From: Tillus elongatus
Taxonomy: Eukaryota; Arthropoda; Insecta; Coleoptera; Cleridae
Direction of reading: 5' to 3'
DNA: 64,000 nucleotides
Assembly (NCBI GenBank): GCA_964006375.1
Contig: OZ023267.1
Span: forward strand, 34,793,766 to 34,857,765
Shown here: positions 10,631 through 23,751 of the stretch, one piece after another
How positions within the stretch are numbered: the stretch's first letter is position 1
Layout of the letters: each line of letters opens with the position of its first letter
Notes under the pieces: generated by a model
Database searches by the model: none
Told to the model about the DNA's origin: nothing
What the model saw: the letters and a program-made list of their open reading frames with translations, nothing else
Program-made: the position numbers and the translations under genes

Positions 10631-11346
10631 TAGTGATGGGTCGTTATTTAACTGTTAGCTATTTTTAAACGGTTACCGAGCAGTAACGGTAACCACCAGT
10701 TATGGATTTATAAAAATAGCAGCTTAAAAAATAACGCTTTTTACACTAACCTAGATTTCGGAGTCGTGTCTGCTTCAGTTCTACTGCAACTAGTTCGGCT
10801 TCGATGAATAAAGATTGGTTTTCATCGGCAACTGTTTATTTCACTATTTAACGGGATGAATAGCCTTGAGATTGGGAATGCTAAACACGTTATTTATACT
10901 GTGTGCTCGCTCTCGCTAACAGCTTTAGGAACGTAGGCTTTTCGGTACAATAAAACGTTTTAATTTTAACTTTAACCGGTTGTTGATGGGGATACGGCAT
11001 ACGGACACTTCTACACAGAGTTATTCTGTTAAACTGAGAAGCTGTTATTTTTGAAACAGTTGAGTTTCCCACTAGCATGTAAAGCCAAATATTTAATAAT
11101 AAATAATGTTGGGTGAAAAGATGAATTTCTGTAAAAACGTGTTATTACTTTCACTATAGACAACGCAAAATAGGGTTATTTCACGTGAAATTAAAGTACT
11201 TATTTATTTAAATTTATATACATTACCTAAGAAAACAGTTAACACGTCATTTTCGTTTGTCTGATAATAGTTATCAAATTGATTAAAAAAATATAATGAT
11301 ACAACATTTTTTAATATCTATATACATTTCAATATAAAAAATTTAA

Positions 11347-11425
<79 letters not shown>

Positions 11426-12186
11426 GGTGTTTCCAAATTGATGCGAAAAATGTTACAGGGTGATTCTTTGGCGAAAATAAGGGGTGTCTTTTCATTAAGT
11501 TTTTCTTGAAACCCCTTCTCCTCCAAGTTACAGTCCTTTGAAATTTTTGAAACTAATTTTAAAACAACGAATATTAAAATAAGTAAATAAACAATTAATA
11601 CTATATATCTGCCAATTTTTTTTTAAAACTCAAACTCAATTTTTAATACTGTTTCTTTACCGAAATTTTATTTGCTGCGTTATGTTATGGAGTTCTTAGA
11701 ATCACTCCCTGTGTAGCAATAAAAGTTCTAACGTCCCAAGGCGTGATAAATAATGGTATTTATTGATTCTTGCTGTGGCATTGACATTTACGTAAAGACC
11801 CTGATAAAATAAATTTGTGAGAAATGACTAGTTTATAATTCCTAAAACATCTAAGTAAATACTAATATAAGACTCCTTTTTGATTTCTAAAAGTTTCACT
11901 TCAGTGTGGCAAAAGATTTACGACACGCTTATTATAATTTCTTAACCCTTTGTTTCCTTTTCATATCGACAAAATTTGAGATTTATACACTACGTGAAAT
12001 AACGGGGTAAAAATACAATGCATTTATACTAGTGTGCTCGCTCTCGCTCACAGCTTTGGGAATGTAGGATACTATCGATCGACTATCCAGTTTAAAATAA
12101 CTGAAGCCGTTATTTTCAACGGTTATTATTAAATAACGTTAACGGCTTCAACTGTTAACAGAAAATAACTGTTTTTCCCATCACTA
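10631..12186. mobile_element. hAT-like non-autonomous element nested in Tigger
   Basis: Ends TAGTGATGGG and CCCATCACTA are inverted repeats, flanked by perfect 8-bp duplications GTGTGCAC (10623-10630 and 12187-12194). An 8-bp duplication and a TIR of this form are the hallmarks of hAT elements. Inside there is no transposase, only a repeated 'gtgtgctcgctctcgct' segment (about 10899 and 12032, same orientation) and an (AT)n tract. The nesting shows it arrived after the Tigger copy. Confidence 0.85.
11350..11422. repeat. (AT)n tract inside the hAT-like element
   Basis: About 73 bp of pure AT followed by 'acatggtgtttccaaattga' and 'acagggtgattc', a flank unlike the composite repeat. Confidence 0.9.
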
Positions 12187-12438
12187 GTGTGCACATGTGC
12201 AGAACAAACAGTAATATTTTTTTAAATCGTATTTTCCTTGCCCTAATTTGTTAGGGATTTATACCAGATGTATAATTGTTTAAGGTATTAGGAGAAATCA
12301 TGTGCTGACATAAATATCAAAAGAAATTTATTATTTACCTTTACACAATGCATCTACATAGAGTAATTCATTCCTTGCTTGCAACATGTATAATCCGTAA
12401 TTTTCTTTTGGCTAGCACTACTGAAAATTGTATGATTT

Positions 12439-13897
12439 TCATAAAAAAACTTTGCATTTATTCAGCGAATTAAACACATTTTCCGGGACACTGTCACAAT
12501 ATTGCAGAGCTAAACGACACGTTTTGAAAGCCTGAAGCGCTTGTTCGTGGGAAGGTTTTTCAACCGGTTGCTCTTGAAAGTTATCAGCATCGTCACTATC
12601 CTGTTCTTCTTCACGTCTCACACTATTCAAAATGTCTTCCTCACTAGGATATTCATTGGTAACAACATTAGAATCCAGGTCAACATATTCAACAAGAGTA
12701 ATATTATCAACATTTCCTGATGATTTCAGCAAATTCCAAACATGATTTAGTTGAGAGAGTGGCAGCTCATCTTCCTCATTCCATTCTTTATTTGTCTCTA
12801 CACCTTGTTCAAATCCCGCTTGCCGAAAACAATTTTTAATGGTACCCTCGTTTACGTCATTCATCGAAACTTTGGAAAGCTCCGAAATGCAATCCCTAAG
12901 ATTTATTGCAGTTTGTGGGTTCCGATTTGATTCTAATTCATAGACAATCTTCATCAATATTCTTTTTCTATAATGGAATTTTTGATGATTCCTTGATCCA
13001 TAGGCTGCAATTTTGCTGTTACATTAGGCGGCAGAAGTACAAGCCTAACGTTTTTCAATTTTTCGGGGATACTGCGAGGATGTGCAGGACAGTTGTCAAC
13101 AATGAGAACAATTGTTCTATTTTCTCGGCTCATGCGTTTATCAATCTTTTGGATCCATTCCTCAAAGATATCACCAGTCATCCAAATTTTTTTGTTGAAA
13201 TTATAATCCACTTCTAATGATTTTGTTCCTGTAAAACAACGCGGATTTTTGGATTTCCCTATCACCAACAATTTAAGTTTTTCACTTCTGTCATATTAGA
13301 ACCAACTAGAACGGTGATTCTTTGTTCTGTTTTCCTCCGAAGCACTTGTCATTTTTGAAAGCTAATGTTCTGTTCGGCAACATTTATAAAAGAGACCCCG
13401 TTCATCCGTGTTGAAAACATCCTTGGGTCTATATTCCTCCATGAGTATTTTTTGTCTCCAATTTTCACAGTCTGTATCACTCACATCAGCACTTTCTCCA
13501 CAAATGATCTTTTCTGCTATCCTGTGACGTCTCTTAAATTTGTCTAGCCATCCGGTGCTAGCAGTAAATTCGTTGTGTCCAAGAGATCTAGCAAATTTCA
13601 AGGCTTGTTCTTTGATGATAGTACCTAATATCGGCATATGTTTTTCACGCAACATTTGCACCCATTTCAGGGCCGCATTGTCTATATCTTCATGGACACA
13701 CAATTTTACACGTTTTGTATCAGATGGCCTACCAGTTTCAACAGCATTTGAAATGAGCTTTCGATTTTTGAGATTTGTAAATAAACTGCTGGCAGGTATT
13801 CCATACTTCTGGGCGATGTCTTCTTCTTAATGCCGCTGTCTACGTCATTAAGAATTTTCAATTTATCATTCAAACTGAGACACTTGCGTTTAGACAT
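12439..13897 (-). pseudogene. Tigger transposase (CENP-B/pogo type), frameshifted
   Basis: Reading down the minus strand from an ATG at 13897: MSKRKCLSLNDKLKILNDVD is the N-terminal helix-turn-helix; ALKWVQMLREKHMPILG and FTASTGWLDKFKRRH form the CENP-B-like second DNA-binding domain. The DDE core follows with FNTDERGLFYK, LIVDNCPAHPRS and LQPMDQGII, so the three acidic catalytic residues are present in sequence. An acidic C-terminal region rich in E and D ends at 12439. The reading needs changes of frame near 13820, 13360-13270 and 12955, so no intact protein is made. Such proteins cut and paste at TA dinucleotides; several were domesticated as CENP-B-like host factors. Confidence 0.88.
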
Positions 13898-14568
13898 TTT
13901 TACGGACAGAAAATTACATATAAGTTTCGTATAATGGTTTAACTGTTGCAACTAAACAGTTTGAAATTCAAATGTAGACTGAAAATACAAAATCTGCTTT
14001 TATAGCCAAAATACAAACTGTAGAAAGAAACAAGGAAATCGTCCATTCACAAATCATGTTTGCTAGGCTTATTGTTAGATAGACGTTTTGTCTTATTTTT
14101 TATGCTTCAGAACAAATTTTAACATAAATAAGCAAAGCTCTATTTAGGCACGTATGTATTATCAGCAGTCGTTAAGTGCTCACCCGTAATCAGTGACTTT
14201 ATCATGTTTTTTTACTTGCCGGGCATCCGTAACCTTGAATAGGGGAAATTGTTTCATGTTCCAGAAGCAAGTCTGACCTAAACAAGCAAATCTGCATTTT
14301 GTCACATATATCGGCGGTCTTTAAATGATCACCCGTCATGATTTATTACCCCGGTGACGTTTATAACGTTTTACTTGCCACTTGCCGCACATCAGTTACC
14401 TAGAAGTATTCCCAGAAAATGATACTTTATTACAGCATTACAGTTCGATAAATTCATAAGGGATTCGTTATTTATGCAATGTTAATCCAGGGGCAAAGTC
14501 CAACACAATTATTAGTTATAGAGAGAAATTTGTTAAATAGACGTTCGCTATATGGAAGTTTCACTGTA

Positions 14569-14912
14569 TATGGGCAGGTTAGTTTGCCCTTTAGATTTTT
14601 TTAATCAATTTTAATTATGCAGCAGTAGTTATATTTGAGTTTTGTGTTGGAGTTAAGTAAGTACTCCAGTTTTTGTTGCAGATGTTTTAAACACTTTCAA
14701 TTTGTTACTAATGATATTCTGATTTCTGCTTTACTTTTGCTGCGCTACTGTACTCTGAACGCAGATTTCGGCATTTAAAAACTATTCAAGCATCCACTCT
14801 CTCCTGTTTTAATAATTGCGCAAACAGCTTTTTCATGCACCAGGTCAAGAGTTGGTGCATTAGAACGGTTTTAATTCCTAACCCAACACATTCGGAAAGC
14901 TGGAGTCATATA
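14569..14912. other. Interval with no recognisable feature
   Basis: Non-coding sequence between the Tigger element and the next hairpin repeat. Confidence 0.4.
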
Positions 14913-14913
14913 A

Positions 14914-15050
14914 TGAGTGAAAGTTGGAACCTATGGTGAGCAATGATAATCACATTTTGGAGAACCCAACTCGTCACAATACAGTTTTTAGACTTAACGA
15001 TTGTTTCACTAACAAAGTTAGCATCATCAGAGGGATGAATAGACTAAGTG
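14914..15050 (-). ncRNA. Retrozyme-like copy b, hammerhead ribozyme candidate
   Basis: On the minus strand 15034-14991 reads CCCT, CTGATGA, T, stem II GCTAAC-TTT-GTTAGT, GAAAC, AATCG, TT. This is the order of a type I hammerhead: CUGANGA core, stem II, GAAA, a very short stem III, and a GUH cleavage triplet (GUU). One extra nucleotide sits between the CUGANGA box and stem II. Only half of the hairpin unit is kept and no flanking duplication was found. Activity is not shown; the core bases are intact. Confidence 0.5.
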
Positions 15051-15199
15051 AATAAAAACTAGCGCTATTTATATGTTAGTTGCGAACAGCGTCCTCTACG
15101 AAGGTATTCACAGTCTCACTGTTCAGTCTTAAACCCCTGTAATTAAAATTGCATTGCCTGCTTTTGTAAAACTGTGTGTCATTATCACGCTCAGGCAGT

Positions 15200-17590
15200 T
15201 ACGTTTCCCGTAGCGAACGGAATTGGCCACTCTTCCATAGAGGCTAAAAGAAATTGTCTTTCGACCTCTAAATGAAATGACAATTAACGAATTTAAAACT
15301 CGTTTTGCGAGCACATACGATTTCAATTTAAGTGAAATTAAGGATGTAAACATGGCAGTTAAGATTTTTTTCGACACTTTTGTCTGGTGCTTTGAGGTAG
15401 CTTGTCCGAAAACTAAAAAAGTTGTCATGTCCGGTTTTAACGTAAAATATCGAATCAAGTTTTCACCAAAACTGCAACAAACACTGACCTGACTTGATCT
15501 GACCTGACCTAAGGCTTTTAAATTCAATGCGGAAACAATCCGGAGAGAGGGAGATTAACACTATGTATAAAGTAATGAATGCCGAGGTAAATAGGCTAAT
15601 TAAACAGGAAAAACAAAAAGACACAGCATCTTATATTTGTAAGGCCCCAAATAAAACTAAAGCACTATAGCAGCTTGTTAATCTTAAGAAAAACATCTAG
15701 TGAAGAGCACTGCATTTTGAATTTACTATACGAAAACAAAAATATAACTAGTAGGGTAGAAATTGCTGAGGTACTCCCCGGATATTTTTCATGTCTTGTT
15801 GAGAGGAAGCTCATGTTGCATTTAGGGGGCCAGATGTCTGACAGCTGCACAGCCGAACAATATAAGCCCAAAACACTTTTTATAACACCTGTAACTGAAT
15901 GTGAAGTTATTGAAATCATCAACGAATTTCCTAATAAAAAATCAAGCGGCTTTGATGATGTTCCAATAAAAATTATTAAGCAATGTGCTGCTGAGCTTGC
16001 CGCGCCACTTACAAAGATTATAAATTCCTGTATATGTCTAGGAAAATTCCCTGACATATTGAAACTGGCTGTGGTTGTTGCTGTGTTGAAGACGGGAGAT
16101 AGTACCAATTTGGAGAACTATCGTCCCATCTCTATATTAAGCATTTTTTCAAATATCATAGAAAGGGCAGTACGTAAAAGGATGGTCAAGTTTTTAAACG
16201 CTAATAATGTAATATCACCATCACAGCACGGATTTAGAACTGATCATTCTACAGAAACTGCCCTTATTGACTACACTCAATATGTAAATGAAAGAATTGA
16301 CCTCAATTACATTGTGGTGACCTTATTTTTTGACCTGTCCCGTACCTTTGACACAGTTAATCCTTTTTTTGTTAATGAGAAGATGTGGGCGTTGGGATAA
16401 GAGGCACTTGCAACGACCTTCTACTTTCGTATCTTACCAACAGACATTGACTTGTAAAAGCGAATAATATTAATTCCCAAAGATATAGTGTAAGTATGGG
16501 CACACCCCAGGGAAGTGTCATTGGCCCACGTTTGTTTACACTCTATGTAAACAATTTGCTGCAATTTATACAAGATTGAAAGGTCTTCATGTACGCTGAT
16601 GACACTTCTATCGTTGTCTACGGCAAGACGGTGGAGGAAACTGAATTAAAATTAAAATCAGTAGTACAATCTTTTGATGAATGGTGTTATAGAAATCGAC
16701 TAATTTTAAACTATGACAAGAATTTTTCTCTTGAAATGCATAGCTGCCACCGAAGAGAGAGGATGTGCGACAGCACTATTTTGGTGAACGGAAATCCGGT
16801 GCATTTCAAAAAGGTGACAACATTTTTGGGTGTTAGAATTGACAGTAGCCTGCTATATATAGACCAGATCGATCACGGTTGCAAGAAATTAAATTCCGCG
16901 TTTTATGCAATTTTGATGCTTAAAGATTCCTTAAGCTCAGAACATCTGCTGAAAGTCTATTACGCGGTTGTCTATTCACATCTGAGTTACGATATCGTTA
17001 TCGGGGGCCAATCTTCGGACTGCCATAGAATATTTGTGCTACAGAAACGAATCCTGAGAGTATTATACAAGCTACCTTATGGGCACACTTGTCATGACAT
17101 TTTTAAGAAAAATAACATTATGACGTTAACATCAGTTTATTTGTTCCATCTGTTAACTTACATTCATAAAAACAAGAGAAAATTTGTTATCAACTCTGAT
17201 TTTCATGAGTACAACACTCGTGAAAAAGATACGTTTCACCTGAATAAATGTCACCATTCTTTTTTTAAGAAGTCGCCATGTTACACAGGTTGCTTTTTGT
17301 ACAACCAGCTGCCTTGTTCTGTGAAGGACACAAATTGTACAAAAAATTTAGAAAGCAACTGAAGGTTGCTTTAATTACTCATAGTTTTTATAGTTTGAGT
17401 GAATTTTGTGAAGCTGCACTGTGAACGTATGTTTTTGTGTTGTGATGTGAAGCTCGTTAGATTTTAGATTTTTGGGCACGTACCTTTGATAAGTTGTGAT
17501 ACGTTTTTTATCTTTTTTATCTTGTAAGTTTTTTGACTTGTCCGATTTACAATAATTGTTACTAAAGGACCAAATATTATTATTATCAAA
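15200..17590 (+). pseudogene. Non-LTR retrotransposon, Jockey/CR1-like RT (LINE A)
   Basis: A 5'-truncated LINE. 15277-15492 encodes a linker between endonuclease and RT (INEFKTRFASTYDFNLSEI). 15675-16400 has RT motifs KKSSGFDDVP, NYRPISILS, SQHGFRTDHST and FFDLSRTFDTVN. After a frameshift, 16496 onward has MGTPQGSVIGPRLFTLY, a TGA at 16577, then MYADDTSIVVYGK (catalytic YADD at 16589) and the thumb FKKVTTFLGVRID. The C-terminal part runs to 17362 with LQKRILRVLYKL. The catalytic Asp residues survive but stops and frame changes make it dead. The 3'UTR is about 220 bp and ends near an ATT-rich tail (17565-17590). Clade is inferred from motif wording only. Confidence 0.85.
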
Positions 17591-17705
17591 TATTCCTTCT
17601 AAGAAGGGCAGAAGGATTATTAAGATACCAGTTTGAACAATGGACTACACAGAACTGGACCTACTCTATTCATCGAAACATTTTAGTTCAAATTTCTAAC
17701 ACACA

Positions 17706-19145
<1,440 letters not shown>

Positions 19146-19149
19146 TTTT

Positions 19150-19990
19150 GAATGCTGTGGCAAAAAGAAGGAAACTAAGAATTATTTCTGTGTTATCTGT
19201 CATGGAGTTTTTCATAAGGACTGTTTGGAAAGGAACAACTCCTTATACAAGTTGTGGAGAGATATAAAGTTGTTTGTTTGGAGAAATGTAGTGAGAATTT
19301 TGAAGTTAAAGGTGAGGAAGAATTGCAGTTGCAGAAGAATAAGATTGGAGAATTGCTGAAGGAGTGTGAACAGAAAGATACTTAAATAGAGGCACTGAAA
19401 AAAGAATCAGTTTATTTGAACTGGATGCTTATGACATGGAACAAAATTATTCGGGTCAAATGGAACACCAAAGAGAAATTATTAAACTTCTAAAGGATAA
19501 AATAGCAAAGGCAAAGAAAAACAGTGATCAACTGGAACCGCAGTCTGAATGTAATGGTTGTGTTTGACTTGGAAGGGATCTTCAGGAGAACATGATGAAA
19601 CTAAAGGAATTGCATATTGTAAATGAGGAATTGATGATGCAAACAAACAAGCTTAAAATACTAAATGAGTAGCTGCAAGTTCAGATTGAAGATATAAAAG
19701 AGGAGTTCGAGACAGAAAAACTTTGTAAACAACTTTTGTATATACCGGAACCACAACCACTTCAAAACACTGTAGCAGAAAAGCTGCCGGCAAATGTATG
19801 CAGTGGGCGAGTCTTGATTTTGTGTGATGAACAGAGTGGAAACATAAATAAAGCTCTATACCAAAAATTGAGAAACAAGAACTATAAAGTTGAAACAATA
19901 ATAAAGCCAGGAGCATTGTTTAGAAACATATTAGAGAATGTAAAAGAGCTTACTAATACATTTACTCTTAAACATTATCTAATTCACTAA
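19150..19990 (+). pseudogene. CR1-type LINE ORF1: PHD-like finger, coiled coil, esterase-like domain
   Basis: Three parts in order, spread over several frames. First, a Cys/His-rich finger: CGKKKETKNYFCVICHGVFH then KDCLERN (19156-19230), PHD/RING-like. Second, a long charged coiled coil (ELLKECEQKD, REIIKLLKDKIAKAKK, LQENMMKLKELHIVNEEL; about 19320-19720). Third, RVLILCDEQSGNINKALYQ, LRNKNYKVETIIKPGALF (19808-19925), resembling the SGNH-hydrolase (esterase) domain of ORF1 proteins in the CR1 group. In-frame stops occur at about 19385, 19564 and 19669. ORF1 proteins of this type bind the LINE RNA. The matching RT is not adjacent: a composite repeat follows at 19996. Confidence 0.65.
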
Positions 19991-19995
19991 TAGAG

Positions 19996-20083
19996 AGGTA
20001 TCGATGGTGAGACTTTGCAAAATTTTTTCAAATGAGCGCGAACTAGGACCCCTAGAACCCATATCCGGGGTTAGTTTCAATTT

Positions 20084-20181
<98 letters not shown>

Positions 20182-20340
20182 AACCGATAACTCAAAAAAT
20201 AATTCACTGATTTGGACCAAATTTGGGAATTTTGCTAATGGCTTGGATGAGTTCGTTCATCAAATCTTAGCGGCCAATTTTTCTTAGTAAAAAATAAAAT
20301 ATTTTTGAAAATGCAATATCTCAGATTTTTTATGTGATTG
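19996..20340 (+). repeat. Composite repeat: arm, (AT)n, divergent spacer
   Basis: 'cgaactaggacccctagaac' and 'tccggggttagtttcaattt' are the arm; (AT)n at 20090-20179; then 'aaccgataactcaaaaaata' and 'gctaatggcttggatgagtt', matching the subfamily at 3331-3478. Confidence 0.75.
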
Positions 20341-20528
20341 AAACGAAACTCTACAACGTAAAAGAACATAGACAGACGTGGTTGTGCGCCAATTTTCAAG
20401 TCTTTTGATCAAAGAAAAATAAAGTTATTCGCAATTAAAATTGAAATAATCCTCGACATCACTTTAGATTCTGTAACTAGATATTTTAATGTAAAATAAA
20501 AATTTGAGTGGATTTTTAATTTAAAAAT

Positions 20529-20893
20529 TTAGGTTAACCGAAAAATACAGGTAAAGCAGCGCTTCACCTGCCTCATCTGATGAGCCGCCACTGCTGCCAC
20601 CTTCGCAGTCGCCATTTCTACAAGAACTCTCCAACTTAGGTCACCGTAGACAAGCCTCACTCCCAAGAAAACTATGCTTTCACAAAAATTCATTTCCCGA
20701 TTATTAACAGAGAGTGTTATTAAAATCAACGAAGTTTGTTTTATATACATTAAAAAGCAAACCGTTTTCATCAAACCATCTATTAAAATCCTTTAAAGCA
20801 CCAACTGTCTTATCTTTTACGCTCTTTAGTTCTCTCACTACAAATGAGATCGTAGCATCATCAGAGGATAGCAAATTTGAATTTCTCATCCCC
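20529..20893 (-). pseudogene. LINE RT fragment (palm/thumb)
   Basis: On the minus strand: SSDDATISFVVRELKSVKDK (the YADD box reads SSDD), then FNRWFDENGLLFNVYKTNFV, then in a second frame REMNFCESIVFLGVRLVYGD and MATAKVAAVAAHQMRQVKRC. This order (catalytic DD, helix, K-T, FLGV) is RT palm to thumb. One frameshift and truncation at both ends. Confidence 0.7.
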
Positions 20894-20990
20894 TCATGAA
20901 ACTAACTTTGTTAGTGAAATCATCGTCAGGTCTTTAACATGTGTTTTGATGATTTGGGTTCTCAAGGTGTACCTACTTATAGGTACATAT
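20893..20990 (+). repeat. Retrozyme-like hairpin family, half copy c
   Basis: 'actaactttgttagtgaaat', 'catcgtcaggtc' and 'gatttgggttctcaaggtg' match one arm of the hairpin family. The CUGANGA box is lost; the stem II hairpin and GAAA remain. Confidence 0.55.
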
Positions 20991-21405
20991 AGGCATCATT
21001 AAATTTGCGGATAAGACTTAATTTTTGATGATACTAAAATAAAAGAACGACATATAATACCCGTGAATTCGGTTTTCAGAAGACAAGCAATTTAGCTATT
21101 AAAATATCAGTGGAACACAAACTAAAAATTACTTTAGCACGGGAAAAAATTCTGAAAGTGACAACACTGGTTCCGTCACAGCATCTTTATAACGGCTGCA
21201 ACAACACTTCTCACCTGGCGCATGTGCACAGGTAAAAATCATAGATCTTATTACGCGCGAGGTTGTCAAGCTGTAATAAATTCATGTCAACTAGGTATAT
21301 ATTGCTTCATCACCAAGAAACATAAGCCAAACATTGAATTCTTGCTGCTGACTTTTGTTATCCCGTAGCAAAGGGTAACTTAATCTATTGTTTCCTTTCT
21401 TTCGA
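20991..21405. other. Non-coding interval
   Basis: No gene or repeat recognised. Confidence 0.4.
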
Positions 21406-21409
21406 CTTT

Positions 21410-21800
21410 AACATACGAGGAGGGTTTAAAAAGTACTTAGCCTACAATAGAACATGCAATTTTTCTCAAAACAAAATTGCATTTATTTAACGTAATCTCC
21501 TCTAAGAGTTACACAGTTGGCAAAACGTTGTTCTTAAAACATAACTAAACCATTTACATTTTTTATCATGACCTTTAAACCACTCCTCAACAACACATGC
21601 GAGTTTGTCAAAAGTCGTGTACCTTTCAAATGTTTTTGGAGCTTTGGAAATAAATAATACTTTAATGGTGCTAAATCCCAAGAATGGAACTGGTGGTCGA
21701 AATTTAAAACCAGTTTTATCAATTGTTTACAACGTAATCAACGACTTGTGAGCAGGGGCCTTGTCTTGCAGAAACAGCACATCATTGGCCAGGTTTTTGC
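21410..21800 (-). pseudogene. mariner transposase C-terminal fragment
   Basis: On the minus strand 'VLFLQDKAPAHKS' (second catalytic region; family HDNAPAH) is followed by DLAPLKYYLFPKLQKHLKGT, the third catalytic region, and WFKGHDKK. The left edge carries the end 'acgaggagggtttaaaaagt', resembling a mariner terminal repeat. The N-terminal half is absent and the frame is broken. Confidence 0.7.
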
Positions 21801-22735
21801 AGCAATTTTCCAGAATTTTCTGGCGTAATTTGTAACCCACTACGCTCCCGTGTCAATTTTACACTGTTCCAGAAAATATAGTGAGAACACTGATCGTATT
21901 ATTTCTTTTTTTTTGTACTCACTGTGAATATAGCTCTTACAAAAGGTACTGTCTATTTATTATATACATAATATATACATACATATATGCGGTCACTGCT
22001 ACAAGTTTTTCTTTCACATATACACCCATGCATACAAACACATAGTACGGTTGTTTTTTTCTAGTCTTTTTCTTTTCCTAAGTTATGTTTATCTTACTGG
22101 AAAGTTTACAGGCTAACCAGATGTAAATGTAAATTTGTATACACGTAAGTAAACATAGAATGCAAACTGTAGACTCAAATTTTACAACAATCAATTAATC
22201 TCCAAAGAAAATGGTCTTAAATTGACAGACATCGGAGACCCTAGCGCTTAATCACGGTAGAGCAAGACTGTCTTTCGGCGCCTTTTGGTCGACATCTCGA
22301 ATCAATTATTATAATTCAGTTTCTTATAATTAAACACCAACTTTCAAACAAATCAACGTCTTTGGTGAATTTAAATTAAGTGGCTATTTAAGTAAATTTT
22401 ATTTAAATATTGATTTTGGTCACTTAGAATCACTGTGATTTTGATGAATGCCAAACAAAACGATATTTTCTGCAGAAATATAATATGAGGCTGCATTGGG
22501 TTTGAGATTTCAACTTTTAGCGCCACCAACGTAGATTATAGGTACTAAAACAATGTTTAAGGTCATCCATAGATTATACATTGTTTAATTAATCGTATAG
22601 GCATTTGGCCTCTCAGTGCTGCGGTGGGTCTTTTGTGCGTGACTCTTTTTTATAATAAAGAGTTCAGACTTTTATGTAGTCTACTATCTTTTTAGACCTT
22701 TTATACTTATTTCTGGGGTGTTAAGGTCACCCTCC
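21801..22735. other. Non-coding interval
   Basis: No gene recognised over this stretch. Confidence 0.4.
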
Positions 22736-22739
22736 AAGG

Positions 22740-22925
22740 TATCTGTGCCTTTTGCAAAACTGATCCATGCATTCGCATAGCAAAGTTCTGTTGTTTCTGC
22801 TGCTTCAGTGCAGTATCTGCAGTCTTCACTGTCCGCCTTACACATCTTCATAAGATGTCACCTTACTGGGGAGTGTCCTGTAAAAAGTCCTGTGATTATT
22901 CTTCTTCAGTCGTTCCTGTTCAATT
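22740..22925 (-). pseudogene. LINE C-terminal Cys-rich tail (LOA/I-type)
   Basis: The minus strand reads GHSPVR-like, then a CKADSEDCRYCTEA-like stretch with Cys spacing typical of the zinc-knuckle region after the RNase H domain in I/LOA/R1-type LINEs (compare the better copy near 28870-28960). It pairs with the RNase H fragment at 23752-23959 on the same strand; the two are now separated by about 0.8 kb holding mTERF-gene pieces. Confidence 0.5.
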
Positions 22926-23120
22926 GAACAAACAGTTCAAACTTTTTCCATGTAATATAATACTAAGCTCGATCTTTGTACCTCAGATAATTTATTTCCT
23001 TTCATTGGTTCCTCATTATTGATACATTCAAAAGCATTGGCAATCTTGTCCCTCGGATAGAGTAGTATATGAATCACCTTATATATAGTATGACTATGAG
23101 ACCTTTTATTTTTCAGATAG

Positions 23121-23450
23121 CTATAAGTTTCTTACATTCTTGACAAAGGCACCTGCATAAAAAAAGGATGCTTCTTCCATTTCCCTCAGATCCTCGTCAA
23201 AAATATCCTTTAGAAATATAAGTATATCTTTTATACTATTAATATGTTTGCCATCTTTTATATGATTGTCAAATATGTTTTCGCTGCCGCCTAGAACAAA
23301 TGTGCTGGCACATTTAAATTTAAGTTCCTGTAAAAATGACCATCTTGATTTAGCTCTATTGTGATGGACGACAAGTGAAAGAATGCGAGGGTTATTTACC
23401 AATACCTGGAATTCTGGTATTCGAGAAATCTCATTTAACCTAACCCCAAC
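23121..23450 (-). pseudogene. mTERF-family (mTTF-like) C-terminal fragment
   Basis: Minus strand: LNEISRIPEFQVLVNNPRIL then SLVVHHNRAKSRWSFLQELK, FKCASTFVLGGSENIF and IKDILIFLKDIFDEDL, ending at a stop at 23121. The NNPRIL-LV-HNRAK-R--FL-ELK-KCAS pattern is that of insect mitochondrial transcription termination factor (mTTF), whose mTERF repeats bind mtDNA and stop transcription. The 93-residue frame is open. But the neighbouring piece of the same gene (23480-23751) lies on the opposite strand, so the gene has been rearranged. Identification is from memory of the family pattern. Confidence 0.6.
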
Positions 23451-23479
23451 TGTGTCTGGCGATCAATTATAAACGCATG

Positions 23480-23751
23480 AGACTTTTATGTGAAAATATT
23501 TCCACAGCTCTAAACTTGGGTTACACACCGAAACAGATTCTTAAGTTTGGTTATTTGTTACACTACTATCGAAAATATTCACAAGAGGTGCTCAGGGATC
23601 TACCTAATAGTGCTGGTGCTGACATGAGAAGAGCCATGAAACTATATCCAAAATTAGTGATCACTTAAGAATTTTATCAAGATTTATGGCATTCTAAAGG
23701 AGTTTAATGTGTCGGATGAAGCCATTAGAAAACAGATGAATGTTCTCAAGA
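23480..23751 (+). pseudogene. mTERF-family (mTTF-like) central fragment
   Basis: Plus strand: LLCENISTALNLGYTPKQIL, KFGYLLHYYRKYSQEVLRDL, PNSAGADMRRAMKLYPKLVI; then, after a frame change near 23668, NFIKIYGILKEFNVSDEAIR and KQMNVLKT. These are mTERF repeats upstream of the C-terminal piece at 23121-23450 in a normal mTTF. At 23752 the sequence switches to a LINE on the minus strand. A dead or displaced copy. Confidence 0.55.

Larger units (their letters stand above)
10518..14566 (-). mobile_element. Tigger/pogo DNA transposon with TA target-site duplication
   Basis: The ends are inverted repeats: CAGTGTAACTTCTATTTAAC at the left and, read inward from the right, CAGTGAAACTTCCATATAGC. Both are flanked by TA (10516-10517 and 14567-14568). 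This is the normal form of the pogo/Tigger branch of IS630-Tc1-mariner. The 4.05 kb total includes a nested 1.56 kb element (10631-12186). The transposase is on the minus strand and broken. The right-hand region 13952-14540 is non-coding and contains two similar stretches ('gtgctcacccgta' and 'atgatcacccgtc'). Confidence 0.9.

Noticed and set aside
20865..20892. CTGATGATG on the minus strand as another hammerhead core
   Set aside because: It is the DDAT-coding part of a reverse transcriptase (SSDDATIS); the resemblance is accidental. Only the sequence after 20893 belongs to the hairpin family.
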